From NCBI GenBank assembly GCA_031835245.1, contig JAVKOQ010000160.1, positions 48,501-112,500 on the forward strand: a stretch of 64,000 nucleotides of DNA, in the 5' to 3' direction. Under the pieces are notes generated by a model, which saw only the letters and a list, made by a program, of their open reading frames with translations, was not told where the DNA came from and ran no database searches. Both the position numbers and the translations under genes were made by a program. Below, piece by piece: positions 32,240-41,925 of this stretch; within the stretch, counting starts at the first letter, position 1; each line of letters begins with the position of its first letter. This DNA comes from Balamuthia mandrillaris (taxonomy: Eukaryota > Discosea > Longamoebia > Balamuthiidae).

Positions 32240-33538
32240 CATATCGGTCCACAGCTTTTACAAAAATCATACGAACCTGCAAATAGGTCTATTCCTTGCT
32301 ATCATAGAGGCCCATGTGATGAGCATTACATCTTGGAACGACTTGCCCAAGAGATATTGTTATATCCACAATATACCAGACCGCATTACTCTAACCTCGG
32401 TCTCGCTTTGTTAGGAAGGGCCTTAGGTTGTTCCTGTCCACATAACTTACTTCCTCCTTCGGCTTTCTCCCTTGTCTTTGCACTAACGAAGTTGAACCAA
32501 ACAGAGAAGGCCGTTCCAGAGAAATCCTATGAAGAATGGGTTCGTAAAAACATACTGCTGCCATTGGGCATGAACTCTACCTCGTTTGATCCTCAGTCGG
32601 AAGGTCTCGCCTCCCAAATGGTACTGTTTCTTCACGTTTTTCCTACGCTGCTAAATGTTAACGAAACAATATTTGAAAGGCGGTAAGCGTGGTAAAGGAC
32701 AAAGAGACCAACTGGAAGAAAGCTTCCTTTTATAACGAACCATGGGCCAATCCTATGGGCGGTCTCTTCTCCACAGCTGCAGATATGGCTCGATTGGTTG
32801 GTTACTGCTCTCTTTTCCTTTATGCTTTTCTCCACTGATGTCCTAGAAACAAAAAGATGTCATTCTTCTTCCGAAGCAACACTACAGCAGGCCCAACGCA
32901 GCCGTTGGACAGCGCCTCCATCGCGGAGCAGCTCGATCCTGTCATATTGACGAGAGATGGAGAAACTGCCTTTGGTCTTCCTTTTGAGTTCAAGCATACT
33001 TCTGGTTATTGGCTTAAATCTGTTCGTTGCTTCTCTCTGCTCTCACTGCTCTCTCTCTCTCTCTCTCTCCCTCTCTCTCTCCACTCTCTCGGCGCGCTGC
33101 TCCCTCTCCATCCTATTAAAAAACAAAAGAACTGACATACCTGCTTAACAAAAGAAATCAGGAAAGCTATCAGGCTATCGCTCCAACATGGCCATTGCTG
33201 AGGAGCTGAAACTCGGCGTCTTCATTGCCGTCAACACGGATACCGCTCCTGACGAGACCCCCGCCATCATGGACATTCTGTTACCCGCTTTCACCAAGGT
33301 GCGATTGCATAGTTGTCCTCTTTCTTCACTCCTCTTCTTCAACGAGTCTCACTTCTTTTTCTCATTGTTGTTATGAAGGTGCTGCAAGGGTTGCAGCCGG
33401 CGTATCGCCTGCCGCCTCACTGGAAGCGTTACTTGGGGCAGTATGGAGGTAACGCTCCGCTTGCTTCTTTGTCTCCTCTCCCTTTTTTCCTGGTTGCTTG
33501 GGGTTTGGTAATAACGTCTAACCGTCCTTCAACTGATT

Positions 33539-33590
<52 letters not shown>

Positions 33591-33853
33591 AAAACAAATC
33601 AGAATGGAGGGTGTACGAGGAAGAAGGCAAACTTTTGCTGAAGAAAGGGGAGGACGAGAAGAGCAAGGCCCTCTTGACTTACTTCCCCGAAGCCCCGCAG
33701 CACAGCATGCGGATACGGCAGCTGCACCCCCAGGCCTGCCGCTGGTACGACGACGGCATGAACGACGAGGTGGCCACCTTCGGTTCTTCCCTTCCTCCTC
33801 TTCCCACTCCCACTCCCACTCCTCCAACGGCAACAAAGCGGCGCTCTACCTGA
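31434..33853 (+). CDS. Secreted serine beta-lactamase-like hydrolase (LACTBL1-like)
   Basis: About ten short exons encode a protein with an N-terminal signal peptide ([20 protein letters not shown]) and a class C beta-lactamase/penicillin-binding fold. The nucleophile motif is SITK ([20 protein letters not shown], near 32010). The tyrosine motif is YSN ([17 protein letters not shown], near 32385). Other family blocks are [29 protein letters not shown] and [16 protein letters not shown]. The KSG-like third element is less certain, near 33165. The order and wording match animal LACTBL1, an uncharacterised relative of LACTB. Substrate unknown. CT repeats lie in introns at 32205 and 33055, and an (AAC)n repeat precedes the last exon. 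The C-terminal frame after 33780 is Pro/Thr-rich in one frame and more protein-like in another, so the stop at 33853 is uncertain. Confidence 0.82.
33540..33592. repeat. (AAC)n microsatellite
   Basis: About 16 AAC units lie directly before the proposed last exon of the LACTBL1-like gene. It is one of the few intronic repeats here that is not pyrimidine on the sense strand. Confidence 0.95.
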
Positions 33854-34101
33854 TGGGCGGTGTTCACTGGCGCACGGAGCCTTCTGCCTCCTCTCCCTCC
33901 TCCTCCCCGGATGCTAAAGAGCTGCCTCCCGCTGCCATACTGAGCAGTGCGGCTTGGTAGTTCTCCTCTCTCCTCTGCTTCTGCTCTTTTGTTGTGTCGA
34001 ATATTTCGAAAAACAGAAAAACAACAAAAAAAAATGTATATATTAAAAAAAAAAATATAAAGAAAAGAAAGAAAAAGAAAAAGAAAAAGAAAAAAAGAAA
34101 A

Positions 34102-35779
34102 ATGGAAGAAGAGAGAGCGGAACGACCACAACAGGTGGAGGAGGAGGAGGAAGCGCTGCGGAGGGAAGAAGGGAAGCAGGCGGCGGAAGGGACACAAAGC
34201 AAGGAGGCGGAGCAACCCGCCACGACCACTGCTGGGGAAGGAGAAAAAGCCAAACGCAAACGCAAGAAGAAGAACAAGAACAAGAACAAGAAGCAGCAGC
34301 AGCAGCAGAGCGGGAGAGGAGGGGCGGGAGAAGGAGCCGCCAGCGCACCGCAGTTCGAGGAAGCGGCCTATTTGGAGTGGCTGCAAAGGAACCATGTGAA
34401 GGGGCTGGACGGGCTGGCCCTCGAGAACGACTTTCCGGTGACGGGGCGGGGCCTCAAGGCCAAGCAAGCCCTCCCCAAAGAGTCCGAGATCCTTGCCGTC
34501 CCTCTTTCCCTCACCATCAGCCTCCAATCCGCAAAAGACTCCAAGATCGGTCCCCTCCTTTTCCCTTGTTCCTCCTCCGCTGCGTCTTCTTCCTCCTCCT
34601 CCTCTGCCTCCTCCAAGAACAAACAGCAACAACAAGTAGGCAAATCGGTGTTGAGCGAGGAAGACACTCTGGCTCTTCACCTCCTCTACGAAAAATTGGT
34701 GGAGGGAGCCTCCTCTCGTCACCATCAACACCTCCTCAGCATGCCGCCTGCCTACCCGCTCGTCACCGTCTGTTGGCCGATGGAGGAGGAGGCCAAGGTG
34801 CTGCTCAAAGGCTCCAACGCGCTGACCTTGACCCAGCGACTCGCCCAACAGATCCAAGAGGACTGGGAGCAGCTCCGCGCCTCCTCTCTCTTCAAAGACA
34901 ACCCTACGGTCTTCCCGCCGCACCTCTTCACCTTGGAGGAGTATCGCTGGGCCTTGTGCACCATTTGGAGCAGAAGCATGGACTTTGTGAAGCTGTTGCC
35001 GGCCAAGAAGCAGCAACGAAGAGGAGGAGGTGGAAGAGGAGCTCCTCCTGCCAGAGAACCGCCCAGGCAGCAACGTGTCCGATGCATCGTTCCCTTTGCT
35101 GACATGCTCAACACTCGCCTTGATGCCAAACGAGACTGTCGTCATTAGTACAATTCTCTCTCCGTTTTCTCTCTTTCTCTCGCTTCTGTTTGTTCGTTTC
35201 TTTTTTAACTTTATTCACTCGTGTGCTTGCATTTTCCAAGTTATGAGGAAGCGACCGGAACCATTCGAATCTACTCAAGGGAAGGCTATAAGGCTGGAGA
35301 ACAAGTGTTTTTAGACTACGGTGTGGTGCCAAACTCCCGACTGATGCAGCTCTATGGCTTTTGTATGCCCGACAACCCTCACGACACAGTGGACATCGTT
35401 GCCGCCATGGATCCTTCCGCTGAGAACTTCTTCCACAAGTTCGACTTATTGGCTACCTTTAACATTGCCCTTCATTCGGTAGCTCTTGATTATTTTCTCT
35501 TCTCTTTCTCTTTGTCTCTTTTCTCATAAAACCAGTATCTCTCTTTCATACACTGACCATACTGTTGCTTTTACAAAGGCTATACCGATAAGCCTGCAAG
35601 ACCCTGTTCCGGAGAAGCTGTTGATGTCGCTTCGTCTGCAGTACGCCGACAAGGATGACATGGATCGTGCTCAGAAGTTGCGGGGCAAGTACGCTCCGCT
35701 TAGCAAATCCAACGAGTCCACCATCTTGCGGGCTCTTGCAGCTGCTTTGCTCTCCATGCTACAGGCTTATCCCGACAAT

Positions 35780-35817
<38 letters not shown>

Positions 35818-36078
35818 TTACTTCTTTCCACAAAGATATGGTAATGAGGAATATTAACATTTATGCATAACGTTTCAGAGAGCAAAAAGGAGAGTGATGG
35901 CGCAGAACCAACCAGCGTGGCTGCAGAAGAGAACGCATCTTTGTCACCGTTGGTCCAGCAAAGAAAGTACTTTGCAAAGGTACTTAGGGAGGGCGAACAG
36001 CGCATCATCCGTGCCGCATTGGAAAGGATAGTGGCGCTGCGGGGTGGCTCTGAAGCAAGTGGCCTCTTCTTCTCTTAG
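34102..36078 (+). CDS. SET-domain protein methyltransferase, SETD3/Rubisco-LSMT type
   Basis: Four exons (34102-35147, 35241-35478, 35579-35780, 35879-36078) join in frame to 561 residues. A Lys/Glu/Gln-rich N-terminal ~90 residues precede a split SET domain. It begins at EEAAYLEWLQRN and GRGLKAKQALPKESEILAVP. An inserted iSET helical region follows. The SAM-site block CIVPFADMLNT is followed by EQVFLDYGVVPNSRLMQLYG. The C-terminal helical part matches the Rubisco-LSMT substrate-binding domain. Family members methylate lysine or histidine in non-histone proteins such as actin. The usual Asn-His of the DMxNH motif reads Asn-Thr here. The exon 1 donor creates a codon across the intron that removes an apparent stop. 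Upstream in-frame Met codons exist within a poly-Lys run, but 34102 is the more plausible start. Confidence 0.87.
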
Positions 36079-36121
36079 CAGCAAATAACATCAAAGAAGG
36101 TTTGCTCTATCCATCCATTGG

Positions 36122-38236
36122 TTATCCTTTGTCTCTAGGGGAGCGTTTGTGGTGATGCCTGCTGTACTGAGAATAGCCACTTGCGACGACCGCATCTCCA
36201 CTATTTGCCATCTTTTTCGTTTTCATCTTCGATGCTGTCTTTTGGCGATTGTTGGAACGTTGCGGACAAGAGCGTTCAAGCAGAGCGGAGAAGGAGCGTA
36301 GCATAGAATCAGAGATCGGCCAGCGAGCAGCTGCAGCGCTGCTTTGCAGGAAGAAGACAAAAGTGTCCGAGTAGGAAATGGGCCGGCGTCGAGAAGGGCG
36401 ATGCTGGAAGCCAGGTAGGTAAGCGTGCTGACGCTTTGCCAGCACCATCTTTTTGGTAAGGTAGAAACTGTCGGCCATTAGTTGATAAGAGGGAGTGTCC
36501 TTCCATCCTGGCACGAACACAGCAAACGATAGAGGACGTCGCCTCTTTTCCGCACAATCCAACCATCGCTCCATGCACAGCGCTAACGCCAACATTGTCT
36601 CCTCTAGAAACGGTGGATTTGCTTGGAAAGATCCTTCCAAGATATCACTGTCATCATCACTTTCTGCATCTTCTTTTTGTTGCTCTGAAGTTTCATGCCG
36701 AGAAGAGAGCCATCCGTGGAAGAGTGCCTCACGAAAAAAGTTGCCGCGACTGCCAAAGAAGCGATCCACGTCGAGAAAAGCAGAGGAGTAACATCCAGAA
36801 GGCAGACTACAGTTCAATGGGGAGGCGAAGCACTCGTGGCTAACTCCCAGCTTTGCTTGCAAAAACGCGAAGGCTTCCTTCGGTAAGGCCGCTTGGAAAC
36901 CCTCACCACCAAGACCTTCGTAGCGAGCCACCATGCAAAATAGTCTTCGCAAGAATGCCTCTTCTAGGTCGTCCATCAGCGGGTCGATTGTTTGATCGTG
37001 CTTGTCTGATTCATGCTGTGATTCTTCGTTTCTTGTATGCGTTGGTGAATAATACTCTAACTTTTCCTTTGCATCGCGTTCTTGTTCTTTGTCTGATGCT
37101 GCTTCTTCTTGTTCTTGCATTTGTTCTTTTCCTTTCTTCTTTTGGAGAGAACGGTTGGCTTCACCGTTGAGTCGCTCATTTCGAGTCATTGATAGCACAA
37201 AGCGCTGCTTGATAACATCATCCACCTTCAAACTAGCTGCATACAATCTTACCAGCTTTTCGTAGTGACTACGACAGATCGAAAAAGAATGATCTGCAAA
37301 GCCTATCACCACTTCCTCTTCTTGTTTTGGCGGTTCCACCGCTCGTATCTCCTTCCACACGCATTCATCTCCTCTGCTCCCATCACCTTCCTTCCGCTTT
37401 TCTTCTTCTCGAAATGAGGCCAACGCAGTTGCTCGCTCAGCAACAGCCTCGCTTAGCTTCAAACAGATATCTTGTGCCGCCTCTACTGATAGTCCCTGTT
37501 TCAACAGTTCGTGGTAAAGTCCTGGATCCGCCTTCCAACCGCTTGAGGAAGAGGAAGAGGAAGAGGAAGAAGAAGAAGAAGAAGAAGAAGAAGAAGAAGA
37601 AGAAGAAGAAGAAGAAGAAGAAACAGGAGAAGAAGAAGAAGAAGAAGAAGAAGAAGAAGAAGAAGAAGAAGAAGAAGAAGAAGATGAAGAAGAAGAAGAA
37701 GAAGAAGAAGAAGAAGAACAAGAACAAGAAGAACAAGAAGAAGAAGAAGACGAACAAGAAGAAGACAGATAAGGACAGGCAGGAAGTAGAGGGTCACAGG
37801 CATGAGTGTGTGGTTCTACCATCTTTTGGGTAAAGCACCAGCGAGAAAAGGCGCAGGAGGGAGCAGAGGGCAAGCCATGGTTCCTGCACAGCTGCTGCAG
37901 CAACCGCTCCAGCGACTTGACAGCGTGCCACCGCATTACTGCAAGCTTAGGAAAGTCTTCTTCTGCTTCAGCTACTTTTGCTTTGGCCTGTTGGCAGCCA
38001 AGTGGAGGGGTGTTCAAAGCGAGAAAGGCTCGTGCGAGCGCAATGTTGTGTTGCCAACGTTCCACCGCTGCTCTGAGTGCCAAGCAAAGTTAGTGCACGT
38101 TGGTAATGAATCACCAAGAAAGAGGAAGGAAAAAAATGCCAAAACCGCACTACCTCGTAAGAGCCAGCTCTGGTCGTGGCTGCAAGCGCCTGTTCAGCTC
38201 TTCAGCGTTCCACCATGAGTCCTTGTCACCTTCCAT
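36122..38236 (-). CDS. PCIF1: PCIF1-like mRNA cap m6Am methyltransferase
   Basis: Two exons (38236-38154, 38072-36122) join in phase 2 to 677 residues. PCIF1 (CAPAM) adds N6-methyl to a cap-adjacent 2'-O-methyl-adenosine. The catalytic motif ANPPF is present in EGSFQANPPFLEETMLAL, preceded by the family block CFASPLNC, YSSAFLDVDRFFGSRGNFF and followed by PLSFAVFVPGW. An N-terminal helical region (RRLQPRPELALTRAAVERWQ) matches the pre-catalytic helices. No WW domain is visible, unlike animal PCIF1, so binding to phosphorylated Pol II CTD by that route is not expected. A tract of about 75 residues, mostly Ser, lies at 37540-37775 and is encoded by gaa/aga-type repeats. It splits the helical domain from the rest. 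Divergent from the CX9C gene. Confidence 0.9.
37540..37775. repeat. (GAA)n-type repeat coding for poly-Ser in PCIF1
   Basis: Imperfect gaa/gaagaa repeats on the plus strand read as tct/tcc/tca Ser codons on the minus strand, within the PCIF1 reading frame and with no stop. A plus-strand frame across it encodes poly-Lys/Glu and is a by-product. Confidence 0.9.
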
Positions 38237-38653
38237 GGAACTGCTGTAGCGGCAGCCTCCCCGTTTCCCTTGCCTGCAAGGATTGCTGCGCCGTTTATTT
38301 TTTTTGTTTTTTTTTTGTTGGCAACTTGGTGTGGCCCTCTCTCTTATCCTCTCTCCTGTCGGCCTCGCTTGTCCTCCCTGCTATCTCCTCTCCTCTCCTC
38401 CGTCCATCCCACCCCCATTTTTGCTGCGCGCTTGGAGTGGCGGCTTGGAGTTTGCGTAAGTTTTTGGCCATCGTCACCAACCCACCACCATCACACACCC
38501 AAGCAAAACGTCGGCCTTTCCAGAAAGAAGATCTTGTTGCCTGCTACATTCACGAAGAACACAAGTCTTCCTTCTTGTTGGTTGTCACAAAGATTGATCA
38601 AACCGCACTACAGTCTCTCTCTTTAGCGGGAAAAAAAAAGGGGGTAATAGAAG
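38237..38653. promoter_or_regulatory. Divergent promoter region of PCIF1 and the CX9C gene
   Basis: Both genes start at the edges of this stretch. It is C/T-rich on the plus strand (about 38330-38420) with T-runs near 38300. A plus-strand frame is open through it but lacks family signal. Confidence 0.35.
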
Positions 38654-39145
38654 ATGAGCGGGTGGTGGGCCAGCGAGCAACAGAAGGACGAGGTGCTACA
38701 GTCCTTTGACCGGCTGCAACAAAAGTTCGACGAGCTGGTGGGCACCTGCGACGAGCAGCTGCTCAGACTGGACCAGTGCAACAACCAACGCTCACCCTCA
38801 GGCGGAGGCGGGCGACAACGTTTTTCGCTGGTGATGAGGGACGGCCGACCCACTTTCACAGAGACTGCCACAACCAAGGAAGAGGAGGAGGCAAGGAGGA
38901 GTCAGTGCGAGAAGGAGAGGGAGGAAGTGGTGGCATGCATGCAGGCCATGGGCCAACGCTTCAAGCTGGTGAGGGAGAAGTGCCCTCGCTTCAAAGAGGA
39001 ATACGCCACCTGCATGACGGAGCAAGGCGGCAAGGCCCTTCACCGCTGCGTTCCCAAGCTGGAGGAGCTCTACGCCTGCGCTACCCGCGTCTTGCCTCGA
39101 GCTCTTTCTTCTTCCTCCTCTCCTCAACACAACAACTCCTCCTGA
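38654..39145 (+). CDS. Quadruple CX9C (CHCH-type) protein
   Basis: An intronless 163-residue ORF with exactly four CX9C motifs: C-DEQLLRLDQ-C, C-EKEREEVVA-C, C-PRFKEEYAT-C and C-VPKLEELYA-C. CX9C pairs form helical hairpins locked by disulphides. Proteins of this class are imported into the mitochondrial intermembrane space through Mia40. Four motifs in one protein recall the complex I subunit NDUFA8, but other NDUFA8 features are not evident, so I leave it unnamed. The 34 residues between the first and second motif are Gly/Thr-rich. The C-terminus is Ser-rich. Translation from MSGWWASEQQ gives no cleavable presequence, as expected for Mia40 substrates. Confidence 0.78.
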   Translation: MSGWWASEQQKDEVLQSFDRLQQKFDELVGTCDEQLLRLDQCNNQRSPSGGGGRQRFSLVMRDGRPTFTETATTKEEEEARRSQCEKEREEVVACMQAMGQRFKLVREKCPRFKEEYATCMTEQGGKALHRCVPKLEELYACATRVLPRALSSSSSPQHNNSS

Positions 39146-39638
39146 CTTCAACAATGAAGAATGAACAGGACTCTTGTTTGGCGCGGTTCTTCTTGAAGCG
39201 TCCCCCCAGGTGTCCTGTCCTCCTCCACCCGCCGCCACTTTTACTACTGGACGCAATCTGCCCCCTCCTCTTTCTTCATCTCCTCCGGAGGAAGTGAAGA
39301 AATTACGCGGTTGGGAAAAGCGGGCGAAAAACGGAGGGCGCATTGGCGGCAATTCCACCCGCAAACCCCTGTGGAACGAATACTAAAAACAACAACCTGT
39401 TGCTCTGCTTGTCTTGTTTGTCTCTGCCATTCATTGGGTGAGTGGACCCAACCCACTTTCGTGCTTGTCAACCAAACCAACCCTTGGGGGGCTACTACTA
39501 CTGCCCATTCATTCATCACCACTTGTTATTCCAAGAACACATTTTGGAGAACTCTCTTGGCAGAAAAAGAAAGTGTAAGTTACAGGATAGCGGCTGTTGT
39601 GGTTTGCAGCTTTAGTACACAGACCTACATGAACAACA
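39146..39638. other. Gap between CX9C gene and protease
   Basis: Plus-strand genes on both sides. No supported gene; short open frames only. It should include the CX9C gene 3' UTR and protease promoter. Confidence 0.3.
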
Positions 39639-40808
39639 ATGGCGACAAAGAATAAGCAAGTACCAAGGCGCGTGGCATGGGTAGGAGAAGGCCTGTTGCT
39701 CTTGATAGTGATGATGCTCTTGACCAGCACCCCCACCAGCGTTCATGCACATGAAACAGAGGGACAGAAAGCAGAGGAAGAGAAACAAGGCTTGTCGCCC
39801 AAACGGATCATAGAAGGAGAGATAGTGGGGGAAGGGGAGGAGTACCCCTGGATGGGCATCCTCTACGTGGTGCACCCCCAGTTGGACCCAGGGCAGCCCA
39901 TCTGGCGGACCAGGAACTGCGGCTGCAGCCTCATCGCCTCCCAGTACGTGCTGACGGCCGCCCACTGCTTCGAGGAGGTCAGAGCGGATGTGGGAGGAGC
40001 CTCCGCCTCCGACTTTCGAGCGGTCTTTGGGCTGAGGGACCTGCGTCAGCTGACCGTGGGGCAGGCGGAGGAGGAGCTGCGCGTTCACCGTGACGTGGCT
40101 AGCACTCGCCGAAGGGTCTTCCAGGTGGAGCTCGGCGTCATCGACCATCGCTTCCGAGGGGACGAGAGCTTCGTGGTAGGAGACACTGCCTTGTTGAAGC
40201 TCAGGCAGAAGGTGGTGGCCGGAAGCGGGCTGGTCCCCGTGCGGCTGCCCCTCTCCCTCTCCATCGAGCAGCAGCAGGAGCAATGGACGGGAAGGCCCGT
40301 CAGTATGATGGGCTGGGGACGCACCGATGGGAGGGACCCCGCCACCACCTCCCCCGTCCTTCGCATCACGCGTCGACTGTTCGTGCAGTCCCAGGAAGAG
40401 TGCGTAGACAGCGTCCGCGCCTCCGCCGAGGCTTTGGGCGGGAGCACCTCGTTCACCACCTCCGAGGCCCAGCTTTGGGTCTGCGCCGCCTCCAACCCCG
40501 TTGGAGCGTCGGGAGCGTCCGTGGGGGACAGCGGCGGCCCGTTGTTCCTGGAGGATGAGAACGGGGAGGGACCCATGCAGATCGGCGTGATGAGCTTCGG
40601 CAGGGACTACCCTTGGGCCTCCCCCAACGGGCAGACCTATCCCAACGTGTGGACCCGCATCTCCCCCGATTGGCTGCAGCAGCAGGTGCGCGTGACGGGC
40701 GGCAGCCTGGAGGACCCCCCTGAGGCCGCTGAGGATGGGGCCGACGTGGAGGACCACGGAGGCAGCGGATCTTTGCTCGCTTCCTGCTTACTTCGTTTCC
40801 TCTTGTAG
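39639..40808 (+). CDS. Secreted trypsin-like serine protease (family S1)
   Basis: An intronless 389-residue ORF. A hydrophobic segment (LLLLIVMMLLTSTPTSVHA) after a basic start is a signal peptide or anchor. The protease domain starts at RIIEGEIV, close to the usual IVGG activation site. The triad is complete: TAAHC (His), DTALLKL (Asp) and GDSGGPL (Ser). The block QYVLTAAHCF is preceded by CGCSLI, matching the usual Cys-His disulphide. The C-terminus has a Gly/Asp/Glu-rich linker and a short hydrophobic end (SLLASCLLRFLL), compatible with but not proof of a GPI signal. The gene is noticeably more GC-rich than its surroundings. An ~80-bp piece of it recurs at 58.9 kb. Confidence 0.92.
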   Translation: MATKNKQVPRRVAWVGEGLLLLIVMMLLTSTPTSVHAHETEGQKAEEEKQGLSPKRIIEGEIVGEGEEYPWMGILYVVHPQLDPGQPIWRTRNCGCSLIASQYVLTAAHCFEEVRADVGGASASDFRAVFGLRDLRQLTVGQAEEELRVHRDVASTRRRVFQVELGVIDHRFRGDESFVVGDTALLKLRQKVVAGSGLVPVRLPLSLSIEQQQEQWTGRPVSMMGWGRTDGRDPATTSPVLRITRRLFVQSQEECVDSVRASAEALGGSTSFTTSEAQLWVCAASNPVGASGASVGDSGGPLFLEDENGEGPMQIGVMSFGRDYPWASPNGQTYPNVWTRISPDWLQQQVRVTGGSLEDPPEAAEDGADVEDHGGSGSLLASCLLRFLL

Positions 40809-40887
40809 AACAAATGTTGTTGAATTTTTTTTTAAAAAAAACCACTCTCAAGTGCTATCAGAAGAGATCGTGCGGCTCTTCTCTCTT

Positions 40888-40939
<52 letters not shown>

Positions 40940-41102
40940 CCTCTCCCTCTCATTCTCTTATCTTCCTCTCACAGAACCAAGTTGAATTTCTTCGAAAAAA
41001 TTCCAACAACAACAACAAAAAGCAAAACAAAGAGAAGACAACGGAGCATGGGAAGGGCAGGACTGGCAGGCAGTGGCGGTTGGTTTAAGAGAGGCTCTCC
41101 TC
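40809..41102 (+). repeat. Intergenic stretch with (CT)n at 40891-40950
   Basis: Between two plus-strand genes. A long CT run on the plus strand is followed by an A/C-rich stretch. It may sit in the 5' leader intron of the GTPBP6-like gene or be intergenic. Confidence 0.6.
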
Positions 41103-41884
41103 ATGGGGTGGCGCCTCGCACCGGTCCGGCTGGTCAGCTCTCTGGCGCTCGATGGACACCACTCCTCGTTCGCTCCCCCCCTCCTCCTGCTGCGGAGCGG
41201 ACCTGCTCGTCCTGTTTCCGGACCCGAACAGCTTTTGCCTCGACGTCGCGGCGTACGTTTGCCTCGGGCAGCAAAGCCCCTTCCTCTTCACCGGGCTCCA
41301 CGATGGAAGCCAGATTCTCTCGCCAGCAACGCCTCTCCAGAGCGCACAGCCAAAAGGGACAGAGCAACTGGGCCGCCGCCGAGGATACTCTCCCTGAGGA
41401 ACCTACCGAAGCGCACGCTGCCCTTCAGGCTCTTAAGCCTGGCAGCCTTTGGCAAGACCCTAACCGCCCACCACAGGTATCGCTTCATAGCGCCTTCTTG
41501 CTGTTTGCTCGTGCTCTTGTCTTTTGTATGCTCTTCTTCTTGTTCTTCTTTTTCTTCGTCTTCTTGTCCTTTTTCTTCTTCTTCTTCTTCTTCTTCTTGT
41601 GGGCTCATGGTATGCTTTGGTGCCTCTTGATAATAGGTGATGATCATACACCCGTTTGTAGGAAACAGAAAGAAGCACAAGAAAAAGAAGAGCAAAGAGA
41701 CAATGGCCATATCTGCTGCATCACAAGAATCAAAGGAAGAAGATGAAGATGACATTGAGAAAGACGATGCTGCCACCTCAAAGACAGGTCATTTAGCCAT
41801 GAACTCGCCTTTTCTTGCTTTGATACTGACTATCTTTTTTCCCCCTAGAGTTTTTGCAACTTCGTCTTCAAGAAGCAGGTTTGT

Positions 41885-41925
<41 letters not shown>

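Noticed and set aside
37327-37833. Plus-strand Lys-rich 168-codon ORF
   Set aside because: Antisense of the poly-Ser tract in PCIF1, whose conserved catalytic motifs settle the coding strand.
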